Shown one piece after another: positions 33,913-44,766 of a stretch of DNA of 64,000 bases. Within the stretch, counting starts at the first letter, position 1, and every line of letters starts with the position of its first letter. A program made the position numbers and the translations under genes. Origin of the DNA: Labia minor (Eukaryota; Arthropoda; Insecta; Dermaptera; Spongiphoridae); NCBI GenBank assembly GCA_963082975.1, contig OY720345.1:79205034-79269033 (forward strand), given 5' to 3'. Under the pieces are notes generated by a model. That model saw only the letters and a program-made list of their open reading frames with translations, was not told the DNA's origin and did no database searches.

Positions 33913-34978
33913 ATGGATCCTTATTTACAAGAAGACATAAAATATCCAATATATATAGGTAATTTTTATATTCATCTAAATTATTGTTAATTTTAGTAGT
34001 ATTATATTTTTAAATATTTCTAATGATATTCATTATATAGATTTTTAAAATAATTAGAAAATGATTTAACATAATGAAAATAAAATTGTTTTAGGTCCTT
34101 TATATCCTTGCGAATATTGCTACTCAAATTATATAAATGAGAAATTTTTATCTAAACATTTAAAAAGTTGTATTTTTAAAGAAATATTTTCAATTTTAAA
34201 AAATAAATTAAAATTCAAAAATGATACAGTTGAATATTCCAAGGAAAACAGTCATGATGAAAACCTTGAAGATACTGATTCAAAGAATACAGAAGACAGA
34301 CGTTTTGAATGTAATTATTGTAAAAATAAATTTAATAGGAAATCACATTTAGACAGACATTTATTAATTCATACAGGTGAAAAGCCTTTTGAATGTAATT
34401 ATTGTAAAAAGAAATTTAATCAGAAATTTAGTTTAGATAGACATTTATTAATTCATACAGGAGAAAAGCCTTTTGAATGTAATTATTGTAAAACGAAATT
34501 TAATCGGAAATCTGATTTAGACAGACATTTATTAATTCATACAGGTGAAAAGCCTTTTGAATGTAATTATTGTAAAAAGAAATTTAATCATAAATTTAGT
34601 TTACATAGACATTTATTAATTCATACAGGAGAAAAGCCTTTTGTTTGTAATTATTGTAAAAAGAAATTTAATCATAAATATGATTTAAAGAGACATTTAT
34701 TAATTCATACAGGTGAAAAGCCTTTTGAATGTAATTATTGTAAAAAGAAATATAATCTGAAATCTGATTTAAATAATCATTTATTAATTCATACAGGAGA
34801 AAAGCCTTTTGAATGTAATTATTGTAAAAAGAAATTTTATAAGAAATCACATATAGACAGACATTTATTAATTCATACAGGTGAAAAGCCTTTTGAATGT
34901 AATTATTGTAAAAAGAAATTTAATCATAAATTTAGTTTAGATAGACATTTATTAATTCATACAGGTGAAAATTCTTAA
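33913..34978 (+). CDS. Zinc-finger gene D (C2HC plus 8 C2H2 fingers)
   Basis: Exon 1 is 33913-33958 (MDPYLQEDIKYPIYI), the intron is 33959-34094 (136 bp) and exon 2 is 34095-34978. The product is 309 residues without a stop. It is easily missed because exon 2 has no internal Met. The C2HC finger CEYCYSNYINEKF...H...C is followed by a linker and eight fingers with contact residues R-H-R, Q-S-R, R-D-R, H-S-R, H-D-R, L-D-N, K-H-R and H-S-R. The sixth has Tyr for the core Phe and the seventh has Ile for the core Leu. It ends GENS-stop. The type I 3' flank is cut after ~60 bases by repeat R4. It is probably DNA-binding; the target is unknown. Confidence 0.87.
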
Positions 34979-35036
34979 TGTAATCATTGTAAAAAAATTT
35001 AATGGTTTGTTTAATAAATATTATTTATTAATTTTA

Positions 35037-36010
35037 ATTTAATTTTAAAAATCGAAAAACAGACACACAGATATATAGATTTTATAAACAAACATTTTAC
35101 AATTTATTTTAATTAATTTGAATCATTTTAGGAAACAAATTTTTAATGGGTCATTTTTAGAAAAACCATTTAACAATTATTACAAATAATTAAAAAATTG
35201 TAAAATAAAGTATATAAAAATAAATTGTATAAATTGGTTAAAGGATCGAGCAATAGTTCGGTGTCCCAGGTATATATTTTATATCAACACGCCTACTTTT
35301 CTGTTTGTATGTTATTATTTGAATATCGATTCGGTGAATAAGGTATTAATATTACCAGCCAAACACGATAATAAAGAATCATATAACCAAGAAATCATTT
35401 TTTCACTTAAAATATAGTTGTAGAGCCCAAATCTCCGATCCATATAACATCATCGACTGAGCCGCTTCTCTTGCTCTGACTAGGGCCACCGGTATTTGTC
35501 ATTAGTCTCGAATAAATAATATTAAATTGTATATTAATTTAAAAATTAGAATATTTGAATTTGTTTAAATTTTAACACATGTAATCAATCATATGCATAA
35601 AGAATAGAAAAATTTGAAAAACATCGTGGTATTAAATTCACAAAAAAAATAATGATATATAGAATATATAGACTATAGGAATATAATTGAAACTCTTTCT
35701 CTCTCTCTATTTTAAATTTTAAAAAACGGAGTGATAAGAAATTAAGATGCCTTATGCAACATATATGGGTAAATGAATTGGGCTCCCTACCTCCTGAGAA
35801 ATTCCCATTAAAAATGTTTATAATATTTTAGTTTATTAAATCAAACTATTTTTTTTTTACTTGAATATTTTTAATGTTAATACAATTTTATAATCTATAA
35901 AATAATTTAATTATTTTAAAAAACGGCGGTCTTCAATTACAATTTTTTTACTCTCTACTGACTGTTCATTTCATAAATGAAAATAGTGTCGAAAAGAAAT
36001 AGACGATATT
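35037..36010. repeat. Dispersed repeat R4, copy 3
   Basis: It joins the truncated 3' flank of gene D at about 35037 and matches 28790-29290 almost base for base. It then continues like 2290-2795 (CCTCCTGAGAAATTCCCATT, AAAACGGCGGTCTTCAATTA). The LINE motif LYGSEIWAL is again readable on the minus strand near 35410-35470. Confidence 0.65.
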
Positions 36011-36013
36011 ACT

Positions 36014-36276
36014 TTGATTAATCTTATTATGCTAGCTAAAATTGTTTGTTTGTATTACTGAGGACCCCAGTTCCATTCATTTTAATCAGATTGATGCAAC
36101 GATGCAACATTTAATAATTATAATAAATAATTAAAGAATTGCATATCAATATTTTTAAAGGGTTGAGCGAGACCTCGGTGTCCCAGGTATTAATATTATC
36201 AGCCAAACCCAATAATAATGAATCATTTTTGTTTAACTTAATTACCGAGCCGAGGCTCGGGGTCCCGGTACTATAT
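36014..36276 (+). mobile_element. Short non-autonomous Helitron-like element
   Basis: It starts ATCTTATTATGCTAGCTAAA and ends CCGAGCCGAGGCTCGGGG then TCCCGGTACTA, like 2797-3052. As at 2797 it follows directly after an R4 copy, so R4 and this element were probably duplicated together. An inverted 5'-end piece (TTTTAGCTAGCATAATAAGA) adjoins its right side at 36283. Confidence 0.55.
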
Positions 36277-36563
36277 AAATTTTAGCTAGCATAATAAGAT
36301 AAGATAAGAACAGCCATTTATTAAAATATAACTTAAAAATAATAAAAAGATTTTAAATAAATATTAAAACTAATTTTTAAATAAGGCGCATTATGTTTTT
36401 AATGAATCGTTGCTATCTTAAAGAAGAAATTGGGTTATTATTTTGAATGTCAATAAAAATCAAACTCACAGACTATCTATTAAATTAAATTAAATTAAAC
36501 TTTTAATACTTTTATAATACTTATTACCTTATATATAATTTGTAATAGATTACACAATTAAAA

Positions 36564-37629
36564 ATGGATCCTTATTCACAAGAAGACATAAAATATACAA
36601 TATATATAGGTAATTTTTATATTCATCTAAAATATTGTTAATTTTCACTAGTATTATATTTTTAAATATATTTCTAATGATATTCATTATATAGATTTTT
36701 AATATAGTTAGAAAATGATTTAACATAATGAAAATAAAATTGTTTTAGGTCCTTTATATCCTTGCGAATATTGCTACTCAAATTATATAAATGAAGAATT
36801 TTTATCTAAACATTTAAAAAGATGTATTTTTAAACAAATATTTTCAATTTTAAGAAATAAATTAAAATTCAAAAATGATACAGTTGAATATTCCAAGGAA
36901 AACAGTCATGACGAAAACCTTGAAGATGATTCAAACAATACAGAAGACAGCCTTTTCGAATGTAATTATTGTAATAAGAAATTTAATCATAAATGTGATT
37001 TAAAGAGACATTTATTAATTCATACAGGTGAAAAGCCTTTTGAATGTAATTATTGTAAAACTAAATTTAATCGTAAGTGTGATTTAAATAATCATTTATT
37101 AATTCATACAGGAGAAAAGCCTTTTGAATGTAATTATTGTAAAAAGAAATTTAATACGAAATCACATTTAAATAGACATTTATTAGTTCATACAGGTGAA
37201 AAGCCTTTTGAATGTAAAAATTGTGAAAAGAAATTTAATACGAAATCGGTATTAAAAAAACATTTATTAATTCATACTGGCGAAAAGCCTTTTGAATGTA
37301 ATTATTGTAAAAAGAAATTTAATCAGAAATTTAGTTTAGATAGACATTTATTACTTCATACAGGAGAAAAGCCTTTTGAATGTAATTATTGTAAAAAGAA
37401 ATATAATCTGAAATCTGATTTAAATAATCATTTATTAATTCATACAGGAGAAAAGCCTTTTGAATGTAAAAATTGTGAAAAGAAATTTAATACGAAATCT
37501 GCTTTAAATACACATTTATTAATTTATACAGGTGAAAAGCCTTTTGAATGTAATTATTGTAAAAAGAAATTTAATAAGAAATCATATTTAAAAGGACATA
37601 TATTAATTCATACAGGTGAAAACTCTTAA
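36564..37629 (+). CDS. Zinc-finger gene E (C2HC plus 8 C2H2 fingers)
   Basis: Exon 1 is 36564-36609 (MDPYSQEDIKYTIYI, with Thr for the usual Pro), the intron is 36610-36748 and exon 2 is 36749-37629. The product is 308 residues and uninterrupted. The C2HC finger and a linker one codon shorter are followed by eight fingers with contact residues H-D-R, R-D-N, T-H-R, T-V-K, Q-S-R, L-D-N, T-A-T and K-Y-G. In the seventh the last zinc ligand is Tyr (LLIYTGEK), so that finger may fold weakly. Two fingers have CKNCEK instead of CNYCKK. It ends GENS-stop, but two more fingers follow in frame past the stop. Confidence 0.87.
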
Positions 37630-37791
37630 TGTAATCATTGTAAAAAGAAATTTATACAAAAAAGTTTTAATAATCATTTATTAATTCATACAGGTGATAA
37701 GCCATTTGAATGTAATTATTGTAAAATGAAATTTATACAAAAAAGACATTTTTATAATCATTTATTAATTCATACAGGTGAAAACTCTTAA
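37630..37791 (+). pseudogene. Two relic fingers beyond the stop of gene E
   Basis: Directly after the stop, in the same frame, the DNA reads CNHCKKKFIQKSFNNHLLIH, then a second finger (IQKRHFYNH), and ends in a second GENS-stop. The first relic has lost one residue of the helix. This shows the array was once longer, with the present stop created inside a finger start. Confidence 0.8.
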
Positions 37792-37794
37792 TGA

Positions 37795-38060
37795 AATCAT
37801 TGTAAAAAAATTTAATGCTTGGTTCAATAAATATTATTTATTAATTTTAATTAATAATTTAATTTAAATATAATATATGTGTTAATTAATCCAATTAGAA
37901 TTTGCGAGATAGCCGAGTGGAGACACTCCAGATTCTTTTCACTTATTTATTAACTCAAATGTACGAAAATCAGTTGTTTGATAAACTTAGATGATTAAAA
38001 ATTCGTTTGATTAATTATTCTTGCTTAATTAATGATTAATGGATTTCTTGTGATCCTTAT
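37795..38060 (+). repeat. Type I 3' flank of gene E
   Basis: The order is the same as after B and C: AATAAATATTATTTATT, TTTGCGAGATAGCCGAGTGG, AGACACTCCAGATTC, GTTTGATAAACTTAGATGAT and ATTAATGGATTTCTTGTGAT. It ends where an AT-rich spacer (38061-38290) with no called feature begins. Confidence 0.7.
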
Positions 38061-38289
38061 ATTTATATATTTATTTATTTATAGCCTTTTTTAATGGTTC
38101 AGACTTACATTATATATACATTTACATACAATTAATTTAGAATCATTATTCATTTCTATAACAACTATACAAATCACATACTAAAATAAAAATATTTCCT
38201 TTTTTTTTTTATTTTATTCTTTTTACTTAGGTGGAACCAGGCCTCTCCCTATTCTTTCCACACTCTTCTCCGTTTGGCAATTCTTTGCC

Positions 38290-38470
38290 ATTCAACTCCT
38301 GTAGTACTAGTAATGTCGTTGACCGAGTGTGAAACGTCCGCTTGGAAGACCAACGAACCGGTGGGTGGATAATGTAGGGATTAAGGGTTGTGGCTCAGAA
38401 TAGGGATACTTGGAGCAGTGTGTTTGCTGCAGACAAGAACTTTCAAGTTTCGTATAGCCACAAAGATACA
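38290..38470 (+). mobile_element. LINE 3' coding tail
   Basis: The plus strand reads CETSAWKTNEPV in one frame and the LINE-like VKRPLGRPTNRWVDN, then RVVAQNRDTWSSVFAADKNF, in another. GRPTNRW and QNRDTW are hallmarks of the ORF2 C-terminus. It is followed by a short (ATAGATA)-like tail. It is 5'-truncated. Confidence 0.65.
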
Positions 38471-38654
38471 TAGATATTGTATACTTATATAAAATACATA
38501 AACCATTTATTTTATTTAACCGTCTGATATAATTTTTTTTCTTAAAGAGCATCAATAAATTATCAAAATGTATAGAATAAAGAAGAAATTTATTTCAAAT
38601 AAATTTAGAAAAGAGACGAGCCAAGTATTTTGCTTTAAAATAATTAAATAAAAA

Positions 38655-39085
38655 TTTATTGAATATATCTTATCTTCTTATGAGAGTAAAAATTGTTTGT
38701 TTGTTTCTCTGTTTCTTTGTTCTCAAAAGCCGCTCTAACGATTTTATTGAAATTCACACCAGAGATAGTATTTATAAAGAAAAATTGAGTTTTATTGATC
38801 ACATCTAAGGAAAACTACATCTTTATTAGTTTTTTTCTTCTAAATTTAAATGTATATATGTGACGTCACAACCACCGCCTGTGAGATATATACATATCTA
38901 TTCTTAAATTAAAATTAAAAATATTTATATTATATTCATATATTTGATTTTTTTTATTTCATTAATAGATATACATTTAAATTATTTGAAATTGTTTCAC
39001 TCAACGTTTTAAAGAAGATTTATCTTTATATTCGATTCGATATATAGTAAGAGAATTAAATGACGTTATCAATTTATTATACTCC
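38655..39085 (+). mobile_element. Helitron-like element, 5' part of the long class
   Basis: It starts TATCTTATCTTCTTATGAGA and then has TTGTTCTCAAAAGCCGCTC, AGATAGTATTTATAAAG and GACGTCACAACCACCGCC. It matches 59668-60085 over its length and the inner part of 3214-3650. The 3' hairpin end is not seen. Confidence 0.45.
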
Positions 39086-39267
39086 GGTAAATATTATATA
39101 AAATATTATTTACTAAATATTCAATCAATATCAAATATTCAATTAGATAAAACATTTATTTGTTTGTGTGTTCTTACTTTTAATACATTTTAATTTAATC
39201 AGTAAATTAATTATATATATTATTATTGTAAATGTTATATCTATCTATATAGATCACAAAAACAAAT

Positions 39268-40095
39268 AAATATTTGGCTAAATTTTACTTTATGGGCCTT
39301 TTTTCTAACACGTGTTTTTTGATTGATATAAACATATAAAACATATCCCTTTCCTTTTTGAGTCGGTCTGAAGCGCGGAACATGTCTAAAAGAAAGAAAG
39401 AATTTCGAAATTAACGAAAATTTTTAAAAGTAAACAAAGAAAAAAGAGATCACGGCCAATTTTGTTAATTATTGATTAAATTATTGTTGACATGTTTATT
39501 CTATTGTAAATAGATAGATAGGTGAAAATTATTTATTTATGTAAACAATTTCAATTTCATTTCTTACATGGCGGAAACACTTAATTTAGTGAAAATTTAT
39601 TCGATTTGCAATAGTGATAATTTGGTTCAACAATTGCAAGATTGGCAATTAATTCCAATTGAACCGACATACAAGTGTCCCAAATGTGATGGCCCACTTA
39701 AATTAACAAGTGATACAACAAAAGTGTAAGTTTTCGGTTTTTTAAATTCGGTTTATTTTATTTTAGAAATAGTTTTATCCATACTAAAGTTATTTAAAGA
39801 CTTTTTCGGTTTTTTAAATTCGGTTTATTTTATTTTAGAAATAGTTTTTATTTTATTTTAGAAATAGTTTTTATTTTATTTTAGAAATAGTTTTATCCAT
39901 ACTAAAGTTCAAGCCAAAACTTGAAATCGAGCAAGAAGATTTTGATGACGTAACCGACGGGGAAACTTGTGATTTTGATTAGTTCCGCGCATTAATTTCA
40001 ATAAATAATCATTTTTTTGAACATTATTTTGTGTTATTATTCATTTTTTTTAATTTTTAAAAAAGGCCCGTAAAGTAAAATTTGACCAAATATTT
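39268..40095 (+). mobile_element. Small Merlin-like element with 37-bp inverted ends
   Basis: The two ends, 39268-39304 and 40059-40095, are inverted repeats of ~37 bp (AAATATTTGG..AAATTTTACTTTA.GGGCC) with few mismatches. The 828-bp body holds the start of an ISXO2-like transposase gene, an intron-like stretch with tandem copies of TTTTATTTTAGAAATAG (39750-39890), and an acidic coding tail followed by AATAAA at 40000. No clear target duplication was found. It is an internally deleted derivative. Confidence 0.6.
39568..39982 (+). CDS. Mini-protein: Merlin-like zinc ribbon N-terminus plus acidic tail
   Basis: Exon 1 from ATG 39568 reads MAETLNLVKIYSICN, then W-XLIPIEPTYKCPKCDGPLK. The CPXC knuckle preceded by a Trp-containing helix resembles the N-terminal domain of ISXO2/Merlin transposases. 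A GT donor at 39724 (GTGTAAGT) and an AG at 39906 would give exon 2 at 39908-39982, in frame, ending EQEDFDDVTDGETCDFD-stop. The product would be ~76 residues without any catalytic DDE core, so it cannot transpose itself. Alternatively the donor is two bases on and the frame is lost. Whether it is expressed is unknown. Confidence 0.4.
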
Positions 40096-40179
40096 TATCT
40101 ATCTATATTATATAATGTGTCCCTTCATACATTTTGAATTCACCCATAATATAATATATCTTATATACTTACTTGAAAA

Positions 40180-41060
40180 TAATTTCAAAAGTTTTAAAAG
40201 TTTTTTTTAATATTTTATGAATTCAAATCGTCAATTGAAAATGAAAATCCAATTATGAGTTCAATTATTCATATAATTTTAAATGTTTTCGTGTTTTATA
40301 AATAAAATATTAAAAAAATAACATTATAAACCTAACATAAACAAAAATACATATTCTTTGAAGAATTTTCAACTTGGACCGCCGTTCCAAAACGAATTTT
40401 AAAAAACCAAGACCACTTTACATTTACACATTTTAAGCTCTAATCGAATCCAAAATCAAAATTTAAAAAATCGAAAAACAGACACACAGATATATAGATT
40501 TTATAAATGAACATTTATACAATTTATTTTAATTAATTTGAAACATTTTAGGAAACAAATTTTTAATGGGTCATTTTTAGAAATCCCATTTAACAATTAT
40601 AATAAATAATTAAAAAATTGTAAAATTTTTAAAGTATATAAAAATAAATTGTATAAATTGGTTAAAGGGTCGAGTGATAGTTCGGTGTCCCAGGTATATA
40701 TTTTATATTAACACGCCTACTTTTCTGTATAATAAAGATATAAAGAATCATATTTTAATTTTTATATAACCAAGAAATCATTTTTTCACTTAAAATATAG
40801 TTGTAAAGCCCAAATCTCCGATCCATATAACATCATCGACTGGGCCGCTTCTCTTGCTCTGACTAGGGCCACCGGTATTTGCCATTAGTCTCGAAAAAAT
40901 AATATTAAATTGTATATAAATTTAAAAATTAGAATATTTGAATTTGTTTAAATTTTAACACATGTAATCAATCATATGCATAAAGAATAGAAAATTTTGA
41001 AAATCAACTTGGTATTAAATTCAGAAAAAAAAATACTGATATATAGAATATAGACGATAT
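40180..41060. repeat. Dispersed repeat R4, copy 4
   Basis: It contains GACCGCCGTTCCAAAACG, AAACAGACACACAGATATAT, GTTCGGTGTCCCAGGTATAT and GGCCACCGGTATTTGCCATT, in the same order as at 1760-2290. LYGSEIWALQL can be read on the minus strand near 40795-40850. It leads straight into a short Helitron-like element, as in copies 1 and 3. Confidence 0.65.
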
Positions 41061-41066
41061 TACTTG

Positions 41067-41262
41067 GATTAATCTTATAATGCTAGCTAAAATTGTTTGT
41101 TTGTATTATTGAGGACCCCAGTTCCATTCATTTTAATCAGATTGAAGCAATGATGCAACATTTAATAATTGTAATAAATAATTAAAGAATTGTATATAAA
41201 ACATAATGAATCATTTTTTTTAACTTAAGTACCGAGCCGAGGCTCGGGGTCCCGGTACTATT
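41067..41262 (+). mobile_element. Short non-autonomous Helitron-like element, internally shortened
   Basis: It starts TAATCTTATAATGCTAGCTA, has GAGGACCCCAGTTCCATTCA, and ends CCGAGCCGAGGCTCGGGG then TCCCGGTACTA. The first of the two hairpins (CGAGCGACAGCTCG) is missing here. Confidence 0.5.
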
Positions 41263-41772
41263 TAATTGTGAGACGATTTTATTAAGAAATAAAACTACCT
41301 TAATTTAAATTTTGATCTTTATATATTTAAAAGAAGGGAAAAATTAAATGAGCTAAAATTACAACTTACAAGCATTGTGTTGTGTATATTTATTCTAAAA
41401 TAAAATAATGTTTATAATTTAGCACATATATTCCAGACACCAAGTCATGCGTTACGCTGAAATAATCTACACATTTTTATAAAATGAATTTTTTCATTTA
41501 ATAGTTAAAAAGAACAGCCATTTATTAAAATATCACTTAAAAATAATAAAATGATTTTAAATAAATATTAAAACTAATTTTTAAATAAGGCGCATAATGT
41601 TTTTAATGAACTGAATCGTTGCTATCTTAAAGAAGAAATTGGGTTATTATTTTGAATGTCAATAAAAATCAAACTCACAGACTATCTATTAAATTAAATT
41701 AAATTAAACTTTTAATACTTTTATAATACTTATTACCTTATATATAATTTGTAATAGATTACACAATTAAAA

Positions 41773-43000
41773 ATGGATCCTTATTCACAAGAAGACATAA
41801 AATATCCAATATATATAGGTAATTTTTATATTCATCTAAATTATTGTTAATTTTCACTAGTATTATATTTTTAAATATATTTCTAATGATATTCATTATA
41901 TAGATTTTTAATATAGTTAGAAAATGATTTAACATAATGAAAATAAAATTGTTTTAGGTCCTTTATATCCTTGCGAATATTGCTACTCAAATTATATAAA
42001 TGAGGAATTTTTATCTAAACATTTAAAAAGATGTATTTTTAAACGAATAAATTCAATTCTAAAAAATAAATTAAAACTCGAAAATGATACAGTTGAATAT
42101 TCTAAGGAAAACAGTCATGACGAAAATCTTGAAGATACTGATTCGAACAATACAGAAAACAGACGTTTCGAATGTAATTATTGTAAAAAGAAATTGAATA
42201 CGAAATCTAATTTAAATAGACATTTATTAATTCATACAGGTGAAAAGCCTTTTGAATGTTATTATTGTAAAAAGAAATTTATACAAAAAACACATTTTAA
42301 TAATCATTTATTAATTCATACAGGTGAAAAGCCTTTTGAATGTAATTATTGTAAAAAGAAATTTAATAGGAAATCATATTTAAATACACATTTATTAATT
42401 CATAAACGTGAAAAACCTTTCAAATGTAATTATTGTGAAAAGAAATTTAATATGAAATCTGTATTAAATAGACATTTATTAATTCATACAAGAGAAAAGC
42501 CTTTTGAATGTAATTATTGTAAAAAAAAATTTAATCATAAATATGATTTAAAGAGACATTTATTAATTCATACAGATGAAAAACCTTTTGAATGTAATTA
42601 TTGTGAAAAGAAATTTAATCAGAAATCTGTATTAAATAATCATTTATTAATTCATACAAGAGAAAAGCCTTTTGAATGTAATTATTGTAAAAAGAAATTT
42701 AATAGGAAATCATATTTAAAAGGACATTTATTAATTCATACAGATGAAAAGCCTTTTGAATGTAATTATTGTAAAAAGAAATTTATTAGAAAATCTGATT
42801 TAGATAAACATTTATTAATTCATACAGGCGAAAAGCCTTTTGAATGTAATTATTGTAAAAAGAAATTTAATCAGAAATCTGCTTTAAATACACATTTATT
42901 AATTCATACAAGAGAAACGCCTTTTGAATGTAATTATTGTAAAAAGAAATTTAATACGAAAGCACATTTAAATATACATTTATTAATTCATATTGTTTAA
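41773..43000 (+). CDS. Zinc-finger gene F (C2HC plus 10 C2H2 fingers)
   Basis: Exon 1 is 41773-41818, the intron is 41819-41957 (139 bp) and exon 2 is 41958-43000. The product is 362 residues and intact. The C2HC finger is CEYCYSNYINEEF...H...C. Ten fingers have contact residues T-N-R, Q-H-N, R-Y-T, M-V-R, H-D-R, Q-V-N, R-Y-G, R-D-K, Q-A-T and T-H-I. The first five match gene C, including the odd KKKL. Linkers vary: HTREKPF, HTDEKPF and HKREKPF as well as HTGEKPF. It ends LLIHIV-stop, with the type II 3' flank rather than the GENS-stop end of C. So F shares its front with C but its end with G, a sign of exchange between family members. Confidence 0.9.
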
Positions 43001-43935
43001 AATATTATCTTAATAATGATGACTAAATATTTTCCTTGATTCTTTCTATGATTATATCTTATATTATATACTTTATCGTTTTATATTTAAATCAATAATT
43101 TTCTGATTTATTTAACTTAGTATTTATATCATCTATTTTATTTCTTTCATTAATAAGTACATTATTACTAATTTTTACTTACATTTTCTAATTACATTTA
43201 AGAATATTATCCTTTTATTATTCTTCATTTCTACAAGTCTGAAATATGTCAAAAGTTTCTTTCTTTTTTTCCAATTCTTATTTGTAAATAAAAAAAAAAT
43301 GTATAAATTAATCTTTAATTCTTACACCTGAATTTAATTATTGTTAAAAATTCATTGTATATAATATATTTGATATTGTAACACTTACTCTTTAATTCTG
43401 TGGTCAGGATGGCACTGAAGAGAGGATCGGGGAATATCTTATATCATAAAAGCCAAACCACATTTGATTTAGAATCAACTAAATAAAAAAATATTTTACA
43501 CAATGAACATAACGTTTTAATTATTTTTATTTAAGAAAATTTTAATTAATTGTACAATCACCCTATATTATGTAAGCCAAACAATCCAATTATATAAATT
43601 AAATAAACTAAAAATCCTAATTTCACAATATGAACGTGATAATTTAACTCTCGAATGATCCCAACTCTTAATAATATTAAAAATCTCACTTGAAAATGTT
43701 TCACATATAAAACAAATATATATAATTATATATTTCCAATAAATAAAGTAAAAAAAGAAATCTCTAGGGGTCCCGGATGTTTACAATATGATTGATCGTA
43801 TATTATTGAAAATGTATTTTTTGATTTTAATTTGAATAAGCTTTTATTATTATTATAACATTTACAATAATTATAGGGGAATTTCTCTTTTGACCACATC
43901 GTATAGGATTCTCTAGAATATTGTTTTATTAAAAT
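43001..43935 (+). repeat. Type II 3' flank of gene F
   Basis: It begins AAAATATTATCTTAATAATG and then has GATTCTTTCTATG.TTATA, ACTTTATCGTTTTATATTTA, TCTGAAATATGTCAAAA and AAGAAATCTCTAGGGGTCC. The same order follows G at 46080-46720, and the first ~100 bases follow the fragment at 44465. The homology shows that F and G are tandem copies about 3 kb apart. No gene is seen within it. Confidence 0.65.
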
Positions 43936-44245
43936 TACTACCATATGCGAAGGAGATACTAGGAGAATATCAATGCGGGTTTAGGCCAAATCGATCGACT
44001 TTAGATCAAATATTTTCATTAAGGCAGATATTAGAAAAGAAACGAGAATTCAATGTTTCTGTTTACCAACTTTTTGTAGACTTTACAAAAGCATATGACT
44101 AAGTAGATCGGAAAAACTTTTTCAAATCTTGAATTCCAAAAAATCTAGTACGTATGATTCAAATTTGTCTTGTGGGTAGTAAAGGAAGAGTAAGATGCGG
44201 GAATCAATTGTCAGAAAGTTTCGAAATTCAAAATGGGTTAAAACA
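43936..44245 (+). mobile_element. LINE reverse-transcriptase fragment
   Basis: The plus strand reads LPYAKEILGEYQCGFRPNRS, then TLDQIFSLRQILEKKREFNV, then the motif-A-like LFVDFTKAYD. A frame change follows, then RMIQICLVGSKGRVRCGNQL and SESFEIQNGLKQ, the start of the palm. It has an in-frame stop after KAYD and another soon after. It belongs to a LINE related to those whose tails are at 21486, 38290 and 60420. Confidence 0.75.
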
Positions 44246-44464
44246 GCCAAGAACGGCCAAGACGAAAAAGGTACTGATTCAAACAAAACAGAAAACAGGC
44301 GTTTTGAATGTAATTATTGTAAAAAGAAATTTAATACGAAATCTAATTTAAATAGACATTTATTAATTCATACAGGTGAAAAGGCTTTTGAATGTAATTA
44401 TTGTAAAAATAAATTTAATAGGAAATCTGTATTAAATAGACATTTATTAATTCATACTGTTTAA
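44246..44464 (+). pseudogene. Zinc-finger fragment fused to the LINE piece
   Basis: The open frame 44195-44464 passes from out-of-frame LINE sequence (RESIVRKFRNSKWVK) into the zinc-finger linker (GTDSNKTENRRFECNYC) and two fingers (T-N-R and R-V-R contact residues), and ends HTV-stop. Exon 1, the C2HC finger and most fingers are missing. The 3' flank is type II. It is either a truncated copy with a chance fused frame or a LINE insertion that removed the 5' part. Confidence 0.7.
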
Positions 44465-44766
44465 AATATTATCTTAATAATGAAGACAAAAGATTTTCTT
44501 TGATTCTTTAATGCAGATTTTTATAAAATGTATTTTTTCATTTAATAATTAGAAAGAGCAGCCATTTATTAAAATATCAAAAAAATAAAAAGATTTTAAA
44601 GAAATATTAAAACTAATTTTTAAATAAAGCGGAAAATTTTTTTTTAATGAACTGAATCGTTGCTATCTTAAAGAAGATTTTGGTTATTATTTTGAAACTT
44701 AATAAAAATCAAACTTATAATACTTATTACCTTATATATAATTTGTAATAGATTATTCAATTAAAA

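Noticed and set aside
34668-34850. Minus-strand frame opposite gene D
   Set aside because: It is the reverse of the finger repeats and has repetitive, non-domain sequence.
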